The notes under the pieces are model-generated. The model searched no databases, was not told the origin of the DNA, and saw nothing but the letters and a program-made list of their open reading frames with translations. This document shows, one piece after another, positions 1 to 7,489 of a DNA stretch of 54,783 nt (within the stretch, counting starts at the first letter, position 1; every line of letters starts with the position of its first letter). This DNA is from Flavobacteriaceae bacterium (lineage in GTDB: Bacteria > Bacteroidota > Bacteroidia > Flavobacteriales > Flavobacteriaceae), in contig JAHQVM010000055.1 in assembly GCA_019634365.1 (NCBI GenBank), forward strand, positions 1 through 54,783, in the 5' to 3' direction. The position numbers and the translations under genes were made by a program.

Positions 1-317
1 AGGTTGGGGTTTCCGTAAAACTCATTCTGAACCTTCACCATATTCTGATTCATAATTGGGCATATGGAAGGGCATGTAGTAAAGAAGAACTCGGCGATAT
101 ACACCTTCCCTTTATAGCTGTTATTGTCGATAGTTGCCCCGCGGTGGCTGGTAAAATTGAAATCAGGAACTTTGGCATATTCCACTTCACCAGCTTCATT
201 TGTTCTTTCGATGTAAGCCAAATCTGATCCGCTCATGCGGTCCACTATTTTTGGAACCGCCCATATCCCAAATAATAAAATGATAAACGAAATGCCTACG
301 TATGAATAGTTCTTCAT
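1..317 (-). CDS. SCO1/SenC family copper chaperone, C-terminus cut by window edge
   Basis: The reading frame opens with an ATG at 317 and runs off the window at base 1, so only about 105 N-terminal residues are present. A single N-terminal membrane segment (about residues 5-22) is followed by a periplasmic part with the motif TTCPSICP, the CxxxC copper-binding pair of SCO proteins, at about residues 84-91. SCO proteins deliver copper to the CuA centre of cytochrome c oxidase subunit II or act as thiol reductants in its assembly. The gene is the last visible member of the run ctaB - subunit III - subunit III - subunit IV - SCO-like, which fits an oxidase assembly role. The conserved histidine and the C-terminal half lie outside the window. 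Confidence 0.88.
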   Translation of the reverse strand, partial: MKNYSYVGISFIILLFGIWAVPKIVDRMSGSDLAYIERTNEAGEVEYAKVPDFNFTSHRGATIDNNSYKGKVYIAEFFFTTCPSICPIMNQNMVKVQNEFYGNPN

Positions 318-324
318 AGAAATG

Positions 325-999
325 TCATTTTAGATGGGTATCCCTAAAATCATCTTTACGATCGGCTTTGTACTTTTTAAGGGCCAATCTGTATTCTGCC
401 AATACAACTTTTATATCGTCGTCCATTTTGTTATTGATCTCGGCATAATCGGCAGCATTGAAACCATACAACATCCCCAAGTCTTCATCGTCGTTTCTGC
501 CTCTAAGGTTTCTTTCCTTGTCGATAATAAACACCGAGTTGGTATGAAGGTCTTCGGTAAGCGCCCCTTGGGTTCCCAAGGAATTGAACACCTTTTCGAT
601 GGACGCTGGTGAACCTACGGCAAACCTCCAATTTTTGGGATCTTCGATGTCTTTCAATTTTTCCTGAAGTGCCAAGGCTGCATCTTCTTGTCCCTCTGTA
701 ATGAGCGTTACAAATTGAAACTCGCTGAACTGATAATTCTTCTTATAAATTTTATGTGCCAAATTAAAAGCATTGGCTTTTTTGCCTTCAACATCCTTCC
801 CAAAGAACATAAGTACCGTGATACGATCCTTGAACATTATGGGACGACCGTCCAAACTTTCAAACTCTGCAAGTTCATGAACTCCGTAAGTAAGGGTGGG
901 GAGCTTTACAAAATTGTTCTTCCCAGTAGCAAAAAACAGGTATACTGAGATCGGTAGAAGAAATAGGATTCCGAGTACGATGAACTTTTTAACCTGCAC
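325..999 (-). CDS. Membrane-anchored SCO-like (thioredoxin-fold) protein without CxxxC
   Basis: This protein of about 224 residues has one N-terminal membrane helix (roughly residues 5-22) and a periplasmic domain. The pattern of the domain resembles SCO1: a strand ending in MFFGKDVEG where SCO proteins have FGYTxCPDxCP, a WRFAVGS segment, and LHTNSVFIIDKERNLRGR, which matches the conserved His and following strand of SCO. The two copper-binding cysteines are absent. I chose the GTG at 999 because a longer frame starting with TTG at 1044 would place its start codon on the -33 element of a good promoter (1014-1044). It ends 7 bases before the SCO1 gene and follows the oxidase subunit genes, so a role in oxidase assembly is inferred. 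The exact function is unknown. Confidence 0.72.
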   Translation of the reverse strand: MQVKKFIVLGILFLLPISVYLFFATGKNNFVKLPTLTYGVHELAEFESLDGRPIMFKDRITVLMFFGKDVEGKKANAFNLAHKIYKKNYQFSEFQFVTLITEGQEDAALALQEKLKDIEDPKNWRFAVGSPASIEKVFNSLGTQGALTEDLHTNSVFIIDKERNLRGRNDDEDLGMLYGFNAADYAEINNKMDDDIKVVLAEYRLALKKYKADRKDDFRDTHLK

Positions 1000-1013
1000 G
1001 AAATAATTTTTTA

Positions 1014-1044
1014 CAAAAATACGACCCAAACAGGGGCTGGGCAA
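1014..1044 (-). promoter_or_regulatory. Bacteroidota-type promoter of the SCO-like / SCO1 pair
   Basis: On the minus strand there is a TTG at 1044-1042, 20 bases, then TATTTTTG at 1021-1014. This fits the -33 TTG / -7 TAnnTTTG consensus of the Bacteroidota primary sigma factor with the same spacing as the ctaB promoter in this window. It lies just downstream of a terminator, so the SCO pair can be transcribed separately from the subunit genes. Transcription would start near 1007, a few bases before the GTG at 999. Confidence 0.6.
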
Positions 1045-1078
1045 TTTTATAGTGTTTTTTTAACTTCAAAATGGGCAT

Positions 1079-1104
1079 AAAAAAACCCCGTCGAGGACAG
1101 GGTT
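1079..1104 (-). terminator. Intrinsic terminator after subunit IV gene
   Basis: On the minus strand a 9-bp stem (AACCCTGTC / GACGGGGTT, one G-U pair, loop CTC) runs directly into seven T residues. It lies 24 bases past the stop of the subunit IV gene and separates the subunit genes from the SCO pair. Confidence 0.8.
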
Positions 1105-1127
1105 TGTATTCTATAGCTATTCAATAA

Positions 1128-1511
1128 TTAGAAATTGAATTTTACATAGTTTGCTTTATATACCTCATAGATATAATCCCCTTCGATAAGTAGGATCAAG
1201 ATAAGGTAACAGATTAGGAACACTGCAGTCCATACCACAGATCTTCTCAAACCTTTGGTTTCATCACGCATGTGCATGAAGTCCCATGTGATATAGTAGG
1301 CTTTAACCAGTGTAAGAATGATAAAGATCCAGTTAAGGTACTTCATGGCTAGGAAGCGGCCATGCACCAAAGATTCTGGTTTAACAATACCCAAGACTAC
1401 CTCGACAGCAGTAACTACACACAGGAAGAAGAATACCCCCCAGATTTTAGTTACGTTGGACTTAAATTTCCAAAGGCCTCTAAATATTTCTAATTTATGA
1501 TCGTGTCCCAT
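1128..1511 (-). CDS. Cytochrome c oxidase subunit IV (CyoD/CtaF-like)
   Basis: This 127-residue protein has three predicted membrane helices (about residues 20-41, 52-72 and 88-113). It begins with a His-rich MGHDHK and has the spacing typical of the small CyoD/COX4-type subunit of heme-copper oxidases. The subunit has no redox centre and is thought to stabilise the binuclear centre of subunit I. The gene lies 23 bases downstream of a subunit III gene and is followed by an intrinsic terminator, so it is the last structural gene of this operon. The match rests on topology and context more than on catalytic residues. Confidence 0.8.
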   Translation of the reverse strand: MGHDHKLEIFRGLWKFKSNVTKIWGVFFFLCVVTAVEVVLGIVKPESLVHGRFLAMKYLNWIFIILTLVKAYYITWDFMHMRDETKGLRRSVVWTAVFLICYLILILLIEGDYIYEVYKANYVKFNF

Positions 1512-1534
1512 TTGTTGTTGATTTGTTCAAATAA

Positions 1535-2605
1535 TTAAACCAGATAAAAGAATGTAAATACAAATACCCACACCAAGTCTACAAAGTGCCAGTACAATCC
1601 TACTTTCTCTACCATTTCATAACTTTTACGCTTCTCGTACGTACCAATGATCACATTAAAGAATATGATGATATTGATCACTACCCCAGAAAATACGTGG
1701 AATCCGTGGAATCCAGTAATAAAGAAAAAGAAATTAGCGAAGAGCGGATGACCGTATTCGTTGTGTTTTAGGTTGGCACCTTGAACCACTAATTTTCCAT
1801 CGGCTTTCAACTTTGCCAATCCAACCTCACGGCTGTAAATCGCTTTCTCACCTTCCTTGTCCAAATTGATAAATTCTCTCTCCAATCGTGCGACCTCGGC
1901 GATATCCTTCGGATTTTCTGATGCCCTTAATTTTTCCATATTAGGCACCAATTCCTGAGAACGGATGAGTAAATCAGGACTGGCCTCAAAACCTTTCAAT
2001 ACTTCAGCATAACTTACTGTAGTTTGGGTTTCTGGCTCAGCGTCATACCAAATTCCATTGCTCTCTTCGTGGGTACCTCTTTCAGAAGTGATTGGAATTG
2101 CAAAATCGGTTACTGAAGCTCGCTTACCATCGGTATCCAAAAACTGAAGGATTTTTCCACCCTTGGTCTCTATGGCACCGTAATCCCCCTTGATGAAGGT
2201 TGCCCATTCCCAAGCTTGAGATCCTACGAAGATAGCTCCACCAATGATGGTAAAGAACATGTACCAAATCACTTTCTTCTTCTGCATTCTGTGTCCAGCA
2301 TCTACTGCAAGCACCATGGTTACAGAAGAGAAAATAAGTACCAAGGTCATGAAAGCTACGTAATACATCGGAGCTGGAACGCCATGCAAGAATGGTACGT
2401 GTGTAAACACCTCATCCGCAATTGGCCATGCATCGATGAACTTAAATCTGGAAAATCCGTAAGCGGCAATAAAGCCGGAAAAGGTCAATGCATCCGATAC
2501 GATGAAAAACCACATCATCAATTTACCATAGCTGGCATTGAGTGGACGATTTCCTCCGCCCCAGGTTTTTCCATCTGTACCTGTTTTATCAACAGTAGCT
2601 TCCAT
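1535..2605 (-). CDS. Cytochrome c oxidase subunit III, long form with soluble insert
   Basis: This 356-residue protein is a heme-copper oxidase subunit III. The N-terminal half has membrane helices at about residues 28-50, 78-100 and 112-134, including QAWEWATFIKG. The C-terminal half carries FFITGFHGFHVFSG and ends with YWHFVDLVWVFVFTFFYLV, the usual last helix. Between them, at about residues 138-285, lies a hydrophilic stretch rich in charged residues that short subunit III proteins lack. Subunit III has no metal centre and helps maintain proton uptake and enzyme stability. It is the second of two adjacent subunit III genes, 44 bases after the first. The start ATG at 2605 is in good context with no competing start. 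Confidence 0.9.
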   Translation of the reverse strand: MEATVDKTGTDGKTWGGGNRPLNASYGKLMMWFFIVSDALTFSGFIAAYGFSRFKFIDAWPIADEVFTHVPFLHGVPAPMYYVAFMTLVLIFSSVTMVLAVDAGHRMQKKKVIWYMFFTIIGGAIFVGSQAWEWATFIKGDYGAIETKGGKILQFLDTDGKRASVTDFAIPITSERGTHEESNGIWYDAEPETQTTVSYAEVLKGFEASPDLLIRSQELVPNMEKLRASENPKDIAEVARLEREFINLDKEGEKAIYSREVGLAKLKADGKLVVQGANLKHNEYGHPLFANFFFFITGFHGFHVFSGVVINIIIFFNVIIGTYEKRKSYEMVEKVGLYWHFVDLVWVFVFTFFYLV

Positions 2606-2649
2606 ATAATGAATTTGGTTTATTTAGTGTGCAAAAATAAGTATAATTT

Positions 2650-3237
2650 TTATCTAACGAAATAGAAAAATAAAAAGAGATACACCCACAAAAAGTCGAC
2701 GAAATGCCAAAAAGTAGCAGCTAGTTCTATACCAAGGGTTTTCCCGTTTTTATACTTCTGTTTATAATGATTATAAATTACGACCAAGAGCGCTATTAAT
2801 CCAGCCACAACGTGGGCTATGTGCACTACGGCGATTATATAAATAAAGCTTCCTTTTATGTTGCTGGTGGGTCCTGTAAAGTTAATCCCTAAATTTTCTA
2901 TCATCTGCGAAAAGCCCTGAACCTGAAACCAAATGAACAAGCAACCCAATACAAAAGTGGCTATTAGGAGCATCATTCCTTCTTTATTCTTTTCTTTCTG
3001 AACCCATTTCTTTGCGAAATGCATGGTAACGCTACTCGCTAAAATCACCACAAGACTCCAATAAAATGCTTGAGGAAGCTCCAGGTCCTGCAACCAATCT
3101 TTCCGGTTCTTGCTCACAATGTAAGAACTCGTAAAACCAGCGAAACTCATTCCCAGACTCACCATTCCAAACCAGAGCATCATTTTTTTGGCCCTACGGT
3201 ATTTCAATTCTTCAGCTCCTTCGGTATAATCTTTCAT
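2650..3237 (-). CDS. Cytochrome c oxidase subunit III, short form
   Basis: This 195-residue membrane protein has about five helices and the subunit III signatures: HFAKKW near the third helix, HIAHVVAGLIALLVV, and a terminal FWHFVDFLWVYLFLFFYFVR. It has the usual length for a short bacterial CtaE/CyoC. Its start ATG shares one base with the stop codon of ctaB (TAATG), which suggests translational coupling. The presence of two subunit III-like genes side by side fits either two proteins of the same complex or a division of the seven-helix protein between paralogues. I cannot tell which from sequence. Confidence 0.9.
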   Translation of the reverse strand: MKDYTEGAEELKYRRAKKMMLWFGMVSLGMSFAGFTSSYIVSKNRKDWLQDLELPQAFYWSLVVILASSVTMHFAKKWVQKEKNKEGMMLLIATFVLGCLFIWFQVQGFSQMIENLGINFTGPTSNIKGSFIYIIAVVHIAHVVAGLIALLVVIYNHYKQKYKNGKTLGIELAATFWHFVDFLWVYLFLFFYFVR

Positions 3238-4133
3238 TAACGAATAAATTTATCTGCCACATAAATGATCTGCAGCAATGTTATATAGCTAACACTTACC
3301 AGCATTAACTGTCTTGCCGCCTTGTCGGTTTTTTGTCGATACAGACGTACCGCATAATATATAAGCCAAATTCCCAATCCAAGAATTAGGATGGCCGATA
3401 TAGGCGTTAAGTAAAGTCGCCCTGTGACTCCTGCAGCTGGGATTAAGGAGGCCAATACCGTCCAAATACAGTAGAGAATTACTTGTATGGCGGTACCTTT
3501 ATCACGTTTCCCATTGGGAAGCATGAAGAATCCACCTTTTTTATAATCCTCGAATAAAAACCATCCGATCGCCCAGAAATGAGGGAATTGCCAAAAGAAT
3601 TGCACCATAAACAAGGTACCTGGCTCAATACCAAATTCATTGGTAGCCGCCACCCAACCCAACATAAAGGGAATCGCTCCAGGAAATGCCCCGACGAATA
3701 CAGACAGTGGGGTTTTTGTTTTTAAGGGCGTGTACAGACTTACATACATGAAGATGGAGATGGCTCCAAACATGGCCGTTTTGGGGTTGATATAATACAG
3801 AATTGCTATTCCGGCAAGCGTTAGAACACTGGCCAAAATGAAAGCGGCATTCACCCGCATTCGTCCCCCTGGGATAGGCCTGTTCTTTGTGCGTTCCATA
3901 AGTGCATCCAGATCCTTTTCAATAATCTGATTGTAAACGTTGGAAGCCCCTACCATGCAATATCCGCCCAAACAGAGCAATAGCAACACATTGAAGTCGA
4001 TCCCATTTTCTACTCCCAACAAATATCCAGCAACTGAAGAAAACACCACGCTTATAGAAAGTCTCATTTTGGTGATCTCAGTAAAATTTCTGATCGCTAA
4101 AGCTGGAATGGATGTTGTTTGCGTTGTGGACAA
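3237..4133 (-). CDS. ctaB: Protoheme IX farnesyltransferase (heme O synthase)
   Basis: This enzyme of the UbiA prenyltransferase family adds a farnesyl group to heme B to make heme O for the oxidase. It has about eight to nine membrane helices, the first Asp-rich loop NVYNQIIEKDLDALMERTKNRP (Asp residues for Mg-diphosphate binding), and a second conserved loop, DYKKGGFFMLPNG. I place the start at the TTG at 4133, giving a protein that begins STTQTTSIPALAI. The longer frame begins with a TTG at 4160 that lies inside the -7 promoter element and cannot be in the mRNA. The first ATG, at 4067, would cut into the conserved start of helix 1. It is the first gene of the oxidase operon. Confidence 0.92.
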   Translation of the reverse strand: MSTTQTTSIPALAIRNFTEITKMRLSISVVFSSVAGYLLGVENGIDFNVLLLLCLGGYCMVGASNVYNQIIEKDLDALMERTKNRPIPGGRMRVNAAFILASVLTLAGIAILYYINPKTAMFGAISIFMYVSLYTPLKTKTPLSVFVGAFPGAIPFMLGWVAATNEFGIEPGTLFMVQFFWQFPHFWAIGWFLFEDYKKGGFFMLPNGKRDKGTAIQVILYCIWTVLASLIPAAGVTGRLYLTPISAILILGLGIWLIYYAVRLYRQKTDKAARQLMLVSVSYITLLQIIYVADKFIR

Positions 4134-4157
4134 ATGTGCCTGTTTTATAAAACGCTG

Positions 4158-4188
4158 CAAAGATACGTCACAACCCTATTTTTCACAA
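4158..4188 (-). promoter_or_regulatory. Promoter of the ctaB - subunit III/III/IV operon
   Basis: On the minus strand TTG (4188-4186), 20 bases, and TATCTTTG (4165-4158) form a perfect TTG-N20-TAnnTTTG promoter. Transcription is expected near 4150, leaving a leader of about 17 bases before the TTG start at 4133. This placement decides the ctaB start codon. Confidence 0.7.
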
Positions 4189-4261
4189 TATATATCTCAC
4201 AATGTTAGCCTCGTATTTCAGCTATTTTCTTAAATTCGCCTTTATACAAAAACAATTCTGT

Positions 4262-5272
4262 ATGCGATTTACAATTTTATGGATAGTGGCCTTGATGTTT
4301 TCCTTCGGAATAAGCGCACAAGGTGTGAAACCAGTTAAGGTGAATGATAGTATTTATATGCTCAAGGGAAAAGGAGGCAACATAGGGGTTAACTTTGGAA
4401 AAGATGGAGTTTTGGTTATAGACAGTCAATTTGCGGATGCCACCCCAGAAATTCTTTCGAACATTCGAACCTTAAGCGATCAACCCATCAAATTCTTGGT
4501 GAATACGCATCACCACGGGGACCATGTGGGCGGCAATGAAAATTTTAGCAAAGAAGGAGCTATTATATATGCACATGCCAATGTGTTGAGACGAATTCAA
4601 CAGAAAGACAAGGCTGCAGCTGCCCAAGCAGTAGAGGATGCTTATTCGGAGGGATTGGCCAAAGCTAAAAAAGAAACCTTGAATGAAGAGGAGGCTCAAG
4701 CCAGTGCCAAGCGTTATGCCACCACTGTGGGTGCGTCAATAAAATACGATTACATTTCGCCCATGATTACCTTTTCCGAAAATTCTACCTTCTATTACAA
4801 TGGGGAAACCATCATGTTGCTTCATATTCATGATGCGCATACCGATGGTGACACCATGATCTACTTTACAGAGAGCAACGTAATTCATACGGGGGATGCC
4901 TACATTAAAGGCAAATATCCTTTTATTGATGGGGATAACGGAGGAACCGTAGAAGGCTACATTAAAGGCTTAGAGAAAATTTTGGCCATCGCCGATGAAG
5001 ACACGAAAATCATTCCTGGTCATGGCGATCTTGCCTCCATTGCCGACGTAAAAGAAACCCATTCTATGCTGAAATATCTAAAGGATCGGGTAGCCTATTA
5101 TTACCTAACCGGAAAATCTGCTAAGGAAATCCTCGCTTTGGATGATGTTGCCAAACCATTCGATGACAAAGGTTTTGGCGGTGGGTTCATCTCTACCGAA
5201 AGTTTTATCAATGTGCTTTACATGGCAGCCGCCAAGAAATATCTAAATAAGCGCGGTAAGCCAGGAAAATAA
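4262..5272 (+). CDS. Secreted metallo-beta-lactamase-fold hydrolase
   Basis: The start is the ATG at 4262, which begins a clear Sec signal peptide (MRFTILWIVALMFSFGISAQ). A longer frame from 4202 would bury it. The mature protein has the MBL-fold metal motif NTHHHGDHVGG (HxHxDH) at about residues 79-89, a later HIHDAHTDGD, THTGDAY for the bridging Asp, and IPGHGD for the last metal His. These are the ligands of a two-zinc hydrolase of the periplasm. Such flavobacterial proteins are often annotated as beta-lactamase-like or glyoxalase II-like; the substrate cannot be read from sequence. The gene is alone on this strand, divergent from ctaB and convergent with the RemB-like gene 16 bases away. 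Confidence 0.85.
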   Translation: MRFTILWIVALMFSFGISAQGVKPVKVNDSIYMLKGKGGNIGVNFGKDGVLVIDSQFADATPEILSNIRTLSDQPIKFLVNTHHHGDHVGGNENFSKEGAIIYAHANVLRRIQQKDKAAAAQAVEDAYSEGLAKAKKETLNEEEAQASAKRYATTVGASIKYDYISPMITFSENSTFYYNGETIMLLHIHDAHTDGDTMIYFTESNVIHTGDAYIKGKYPFIDGDNGGTVEGYIKGLEKILAIADEDTKIIPGHGDLASIADVKETHSMLKYLKDRVAYYYLTGKSAKEILALDDVAKPFDDKGFGGGFISTESFINVLYMAAAKKYLNKRGKPGK

Positions 5273-5288
5273 AAAGGATTCTTCTTGG

Positions 5289-7397
5289 TTAGAAATCGTT
5301 ATACCAATTGAACAGATCGGTTCGGATTCCGAAATTGACCCATGTGGTATTGTTATCGAAAACAGCATCCGTATCCATTTCGGGGCCAAAATCCCTTAGA
5401 ATAAAGCTTCCGTAAATCTTGAGATTCGTAGCTGGATTAATAAGATATCCTGCCTGAATCTCGGCATGGAAAAAATCAACTGCATTACCTTGAGCCAATT
5501 CATTTCCGTTGTCTGCTGGGCGATCATCTTCTGTACCATAAATATTACCCCCATAGAAGAAACTATCTTCTGGAGTATTGAACTCAAAGCCGCGTTTCGC
5601 AACTATGAATTTCGCATCTCCAAAAACGCGCCCGTTCTGGTATCTGGCAATCCCAATGAATTCTGAAAAATTAGCTCCCAATGTATGTGCCATGGACTGA
5701 TTATTATGCCCATAATTAAGAATCACACTATTGTGTGAGTAGGTATAGGGGCGAACCCTGTTGTACTCTGCCTGAAGCAACAATCCCTGCAATCCGAAAG
5801 CATCATAATACTTGCCTCCCAATTGATACCCCACTTTATTCTTATAGCTGCCTTCACCCCCAAAGATATCTGAAGAGGAGAACTCATCGATGATCAATTG
5901 GCTGTACATGTTGAATCTGTTCGTAAACTTATACTTGGCACTCAACCCAATAATGGCATTTCCGCCACGGGAACCTGTGGAAAATTCAATGGCACGATAA
6001 AAAATTACTGGATTCAGGTAATTGAAATCGAATCCACGGTCATTGTCATTCTCCCATATCACCGATTCGAACAACCCAATATTCAATCGCTTGGTCACAT
6101 TGTAACTTAAATAGTGATTGGCCATAAATTTGGTTCTAAATGAGCCATCGGCCGTTACTTCGCTACGAACATCCCTTAGCGACATCCATGTATTGGTGTA
6201 CTTCAATTTCCAAAACGTGGTATTTAATTTGAAAAAGGGATACGGACTTGCATTATCACTTAGGAAGAGGGAGCGGTAGCCATCGCCAATAAAGTTTTTA
6301 CCATGCCCCAATTGCAAGTTGAAATGCTTACTGGGTGAATAGGATAAGTGACCTGTGGCAATAGGATAGTCGTACGAATCGGTCCGGAATCTTTTGGCGA
6401 TTCCCCTTCCGGGAATTATGCCCGGATTTCCACCATCGGGTGCACGGGCCTCCGCAAAACGGTTGAAGTAATCGGCAAAGCGCCCTTGACTTTCATAAAC
6501 CACTGCAAAGAAATTGAGTTTCTTCCCCAAGCCTCCTTGGGTATATACCAATCGCGTATTGTTGTAGGTATCGATATCGGAATCTGTATCCTTTCCAGCC
6601 TGTAGGTCTACTCCAGGATCCAAGGTGATCCAAAAATCCTTGCCTTTAATGGTTACCATGTGCTCATTCCACCACTTTCTTCCAAACCAGGTACTACGGG
6701 GCTTTGAAATGGCCGCATTCATTTCAGTAAAATTATAGTACTTATTCACATCGGAATACAAGTAAGGTTTTTGGGCCGTATGGGAATTGCTGCCAACTTG
6801 ATTCAAGGCCGGATCGAAAAGGCCATAATTGTGATGTGACAAGGGAATATTAATATAACTGGTGTACTCATCGTCTTCATAGGGGAACTTCTCAATGGCA
6901 TCGTATTCTGGATGCTCTTCATTGCCAATGATTTCCTTGGAGGAACGTTTTAATACGGTAGAGGCAGACCCAGTGTCCACTTCTTCTTCCACAAAGGACC
7001 CTATGGGCACGTTAAATGTAAATGTATATTGTGAACTTAATGCCCTTCCATTATAGGTGCCGGGTACGATCTTTGGAAAAGTTCCGAATATTCTGGTTAC
7101 TTCATCCTTGAGTTCTTCGTAAATGGCATCGATAAACAATATTTCGAACACACCTTCGTCGGTGACTTCAAAAAGAACACTTACTTCACCCCGATAGTTT
7201 TCCTGGGAAACAATTTCGGGTTCTTGAAAATTCTCAGAAATTAGTTGGCGCACCTTATTATTGAAACACACCTTCAAGGCTCCAACATCTTCGGTTTCAC
7301 ACTCTGGAAATACCGGATACTTTTCGAAAATATCCTGCGCCAATACGGCATTACAATAGAAGAATGAAAGAATGAGGACTAATGAAAACTTCTTCAT
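5289..7397 (-). CDS. RemB-like outer-membrane protein with N-terminal TonB-type domain
   Basis: This 702-residue protein has a Sec signal peptide (residues 1-20). The first domain, about residues 27-138, has the layout of a TonB C-terminal domain: YPVFPECE, a second Cys near residue 48, then RGEVSVLFEVTDEGVF and FPKIVPGTYNGRALSSQYTF. The rest, from about residue 165, is rich in aromatic alternating strands (for example GHGKNFIGDGYRSLFLSD) and ends in IRTDLFNWYNDF. This matches the beta-barrel family that contains the gliding protein RemB and Wzi-like capsule proteins. The usual membrane anchor of TonB is missing, so both domains are expected at the outer membrane or in the periplasm. Assignment to RemB is from remembered family features, not a search. 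Confidence 0.72.
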   Translation of the reverse strand: MKKFSLVLILSFFYCNAVLAQDIFEKYPVFPECETEDVGALKVCFNNKVRQLISENFQEPEIVSQENYRGEVSVLFEVTDEGVFEILFIDAIYEELKDEVTRIFGTFPKIVPGTYNGRALSSQYTFTFNVPIGSFVEEEVDTGSASTVLKRSSKEIIGNEEHPEYDAIEKFPYEDDEYTSYINIPLSHHNYGLFDPALNQVGSNSHTAQKPYLYSDVNKYYNFTEMNAAISKPRSTWFGRKWWNEHMVTIKGKDFWITLDPGVDLQAGKDTDSDIDTYNNTRLVYTQGGLGKKLNFFAVVYESQGRFADYFNRFAEARAPDGGNPGIIPGRGIAKRFRTDSYDYPIATGHLSYSPSKHFNLQLGHGKNFIGDGYRSLFLSDNASPYPFFKLNTTFWKLKYTNTWMSLRDVRSEVTADGSFRTKFMANHYLSYNVTKRLNIGLFESVIWENDNDRGFDFNYLNPVIFYRAIEFSTGSRGGNAIIGLSAKYKFTNRFNMYSQLIIDEFSSSDIFGGEGSYKNKVGYQLGGKYYDAFGLQGLLLQAEYNRVRPYTYSHNSVILNYGHNNQSMAHTLGANFSEFIGIARYQNGRVFGDAKFIVAKRGFEFNTPEDSFFYGGNIYGTEDDRPADNGNELAQGNAVDFFHAEIQAGYLINPATNLKIYGSFILRDFGPEMDTDAVFDNNTTWVNFGIRTDLFNWYNDF

Positions 7398-7448
7398 TGA
7401 TCGAGGGCGTTTAGTTTGGCGAAAGATACGTTTTTTTCATATGCCCTT

Positions 7449-7482
7449 AAAAACAAAACCCGTCTCACAATGGAAACGGGTT
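7449..7482 (-). terminator. Intrinsic terminator after tonB
   Basis: On the minus strand AACCCGT pairs with ACGGGTT around a 12-base loop that may extend the stem, followed by TTGTTTTT. It lies just past the stop of the 266-residue TonB gene (7490) and upstream of the RemB-like gene. Confidence 0.75.
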
Positions 7483-7489
7483 CGTTCTT

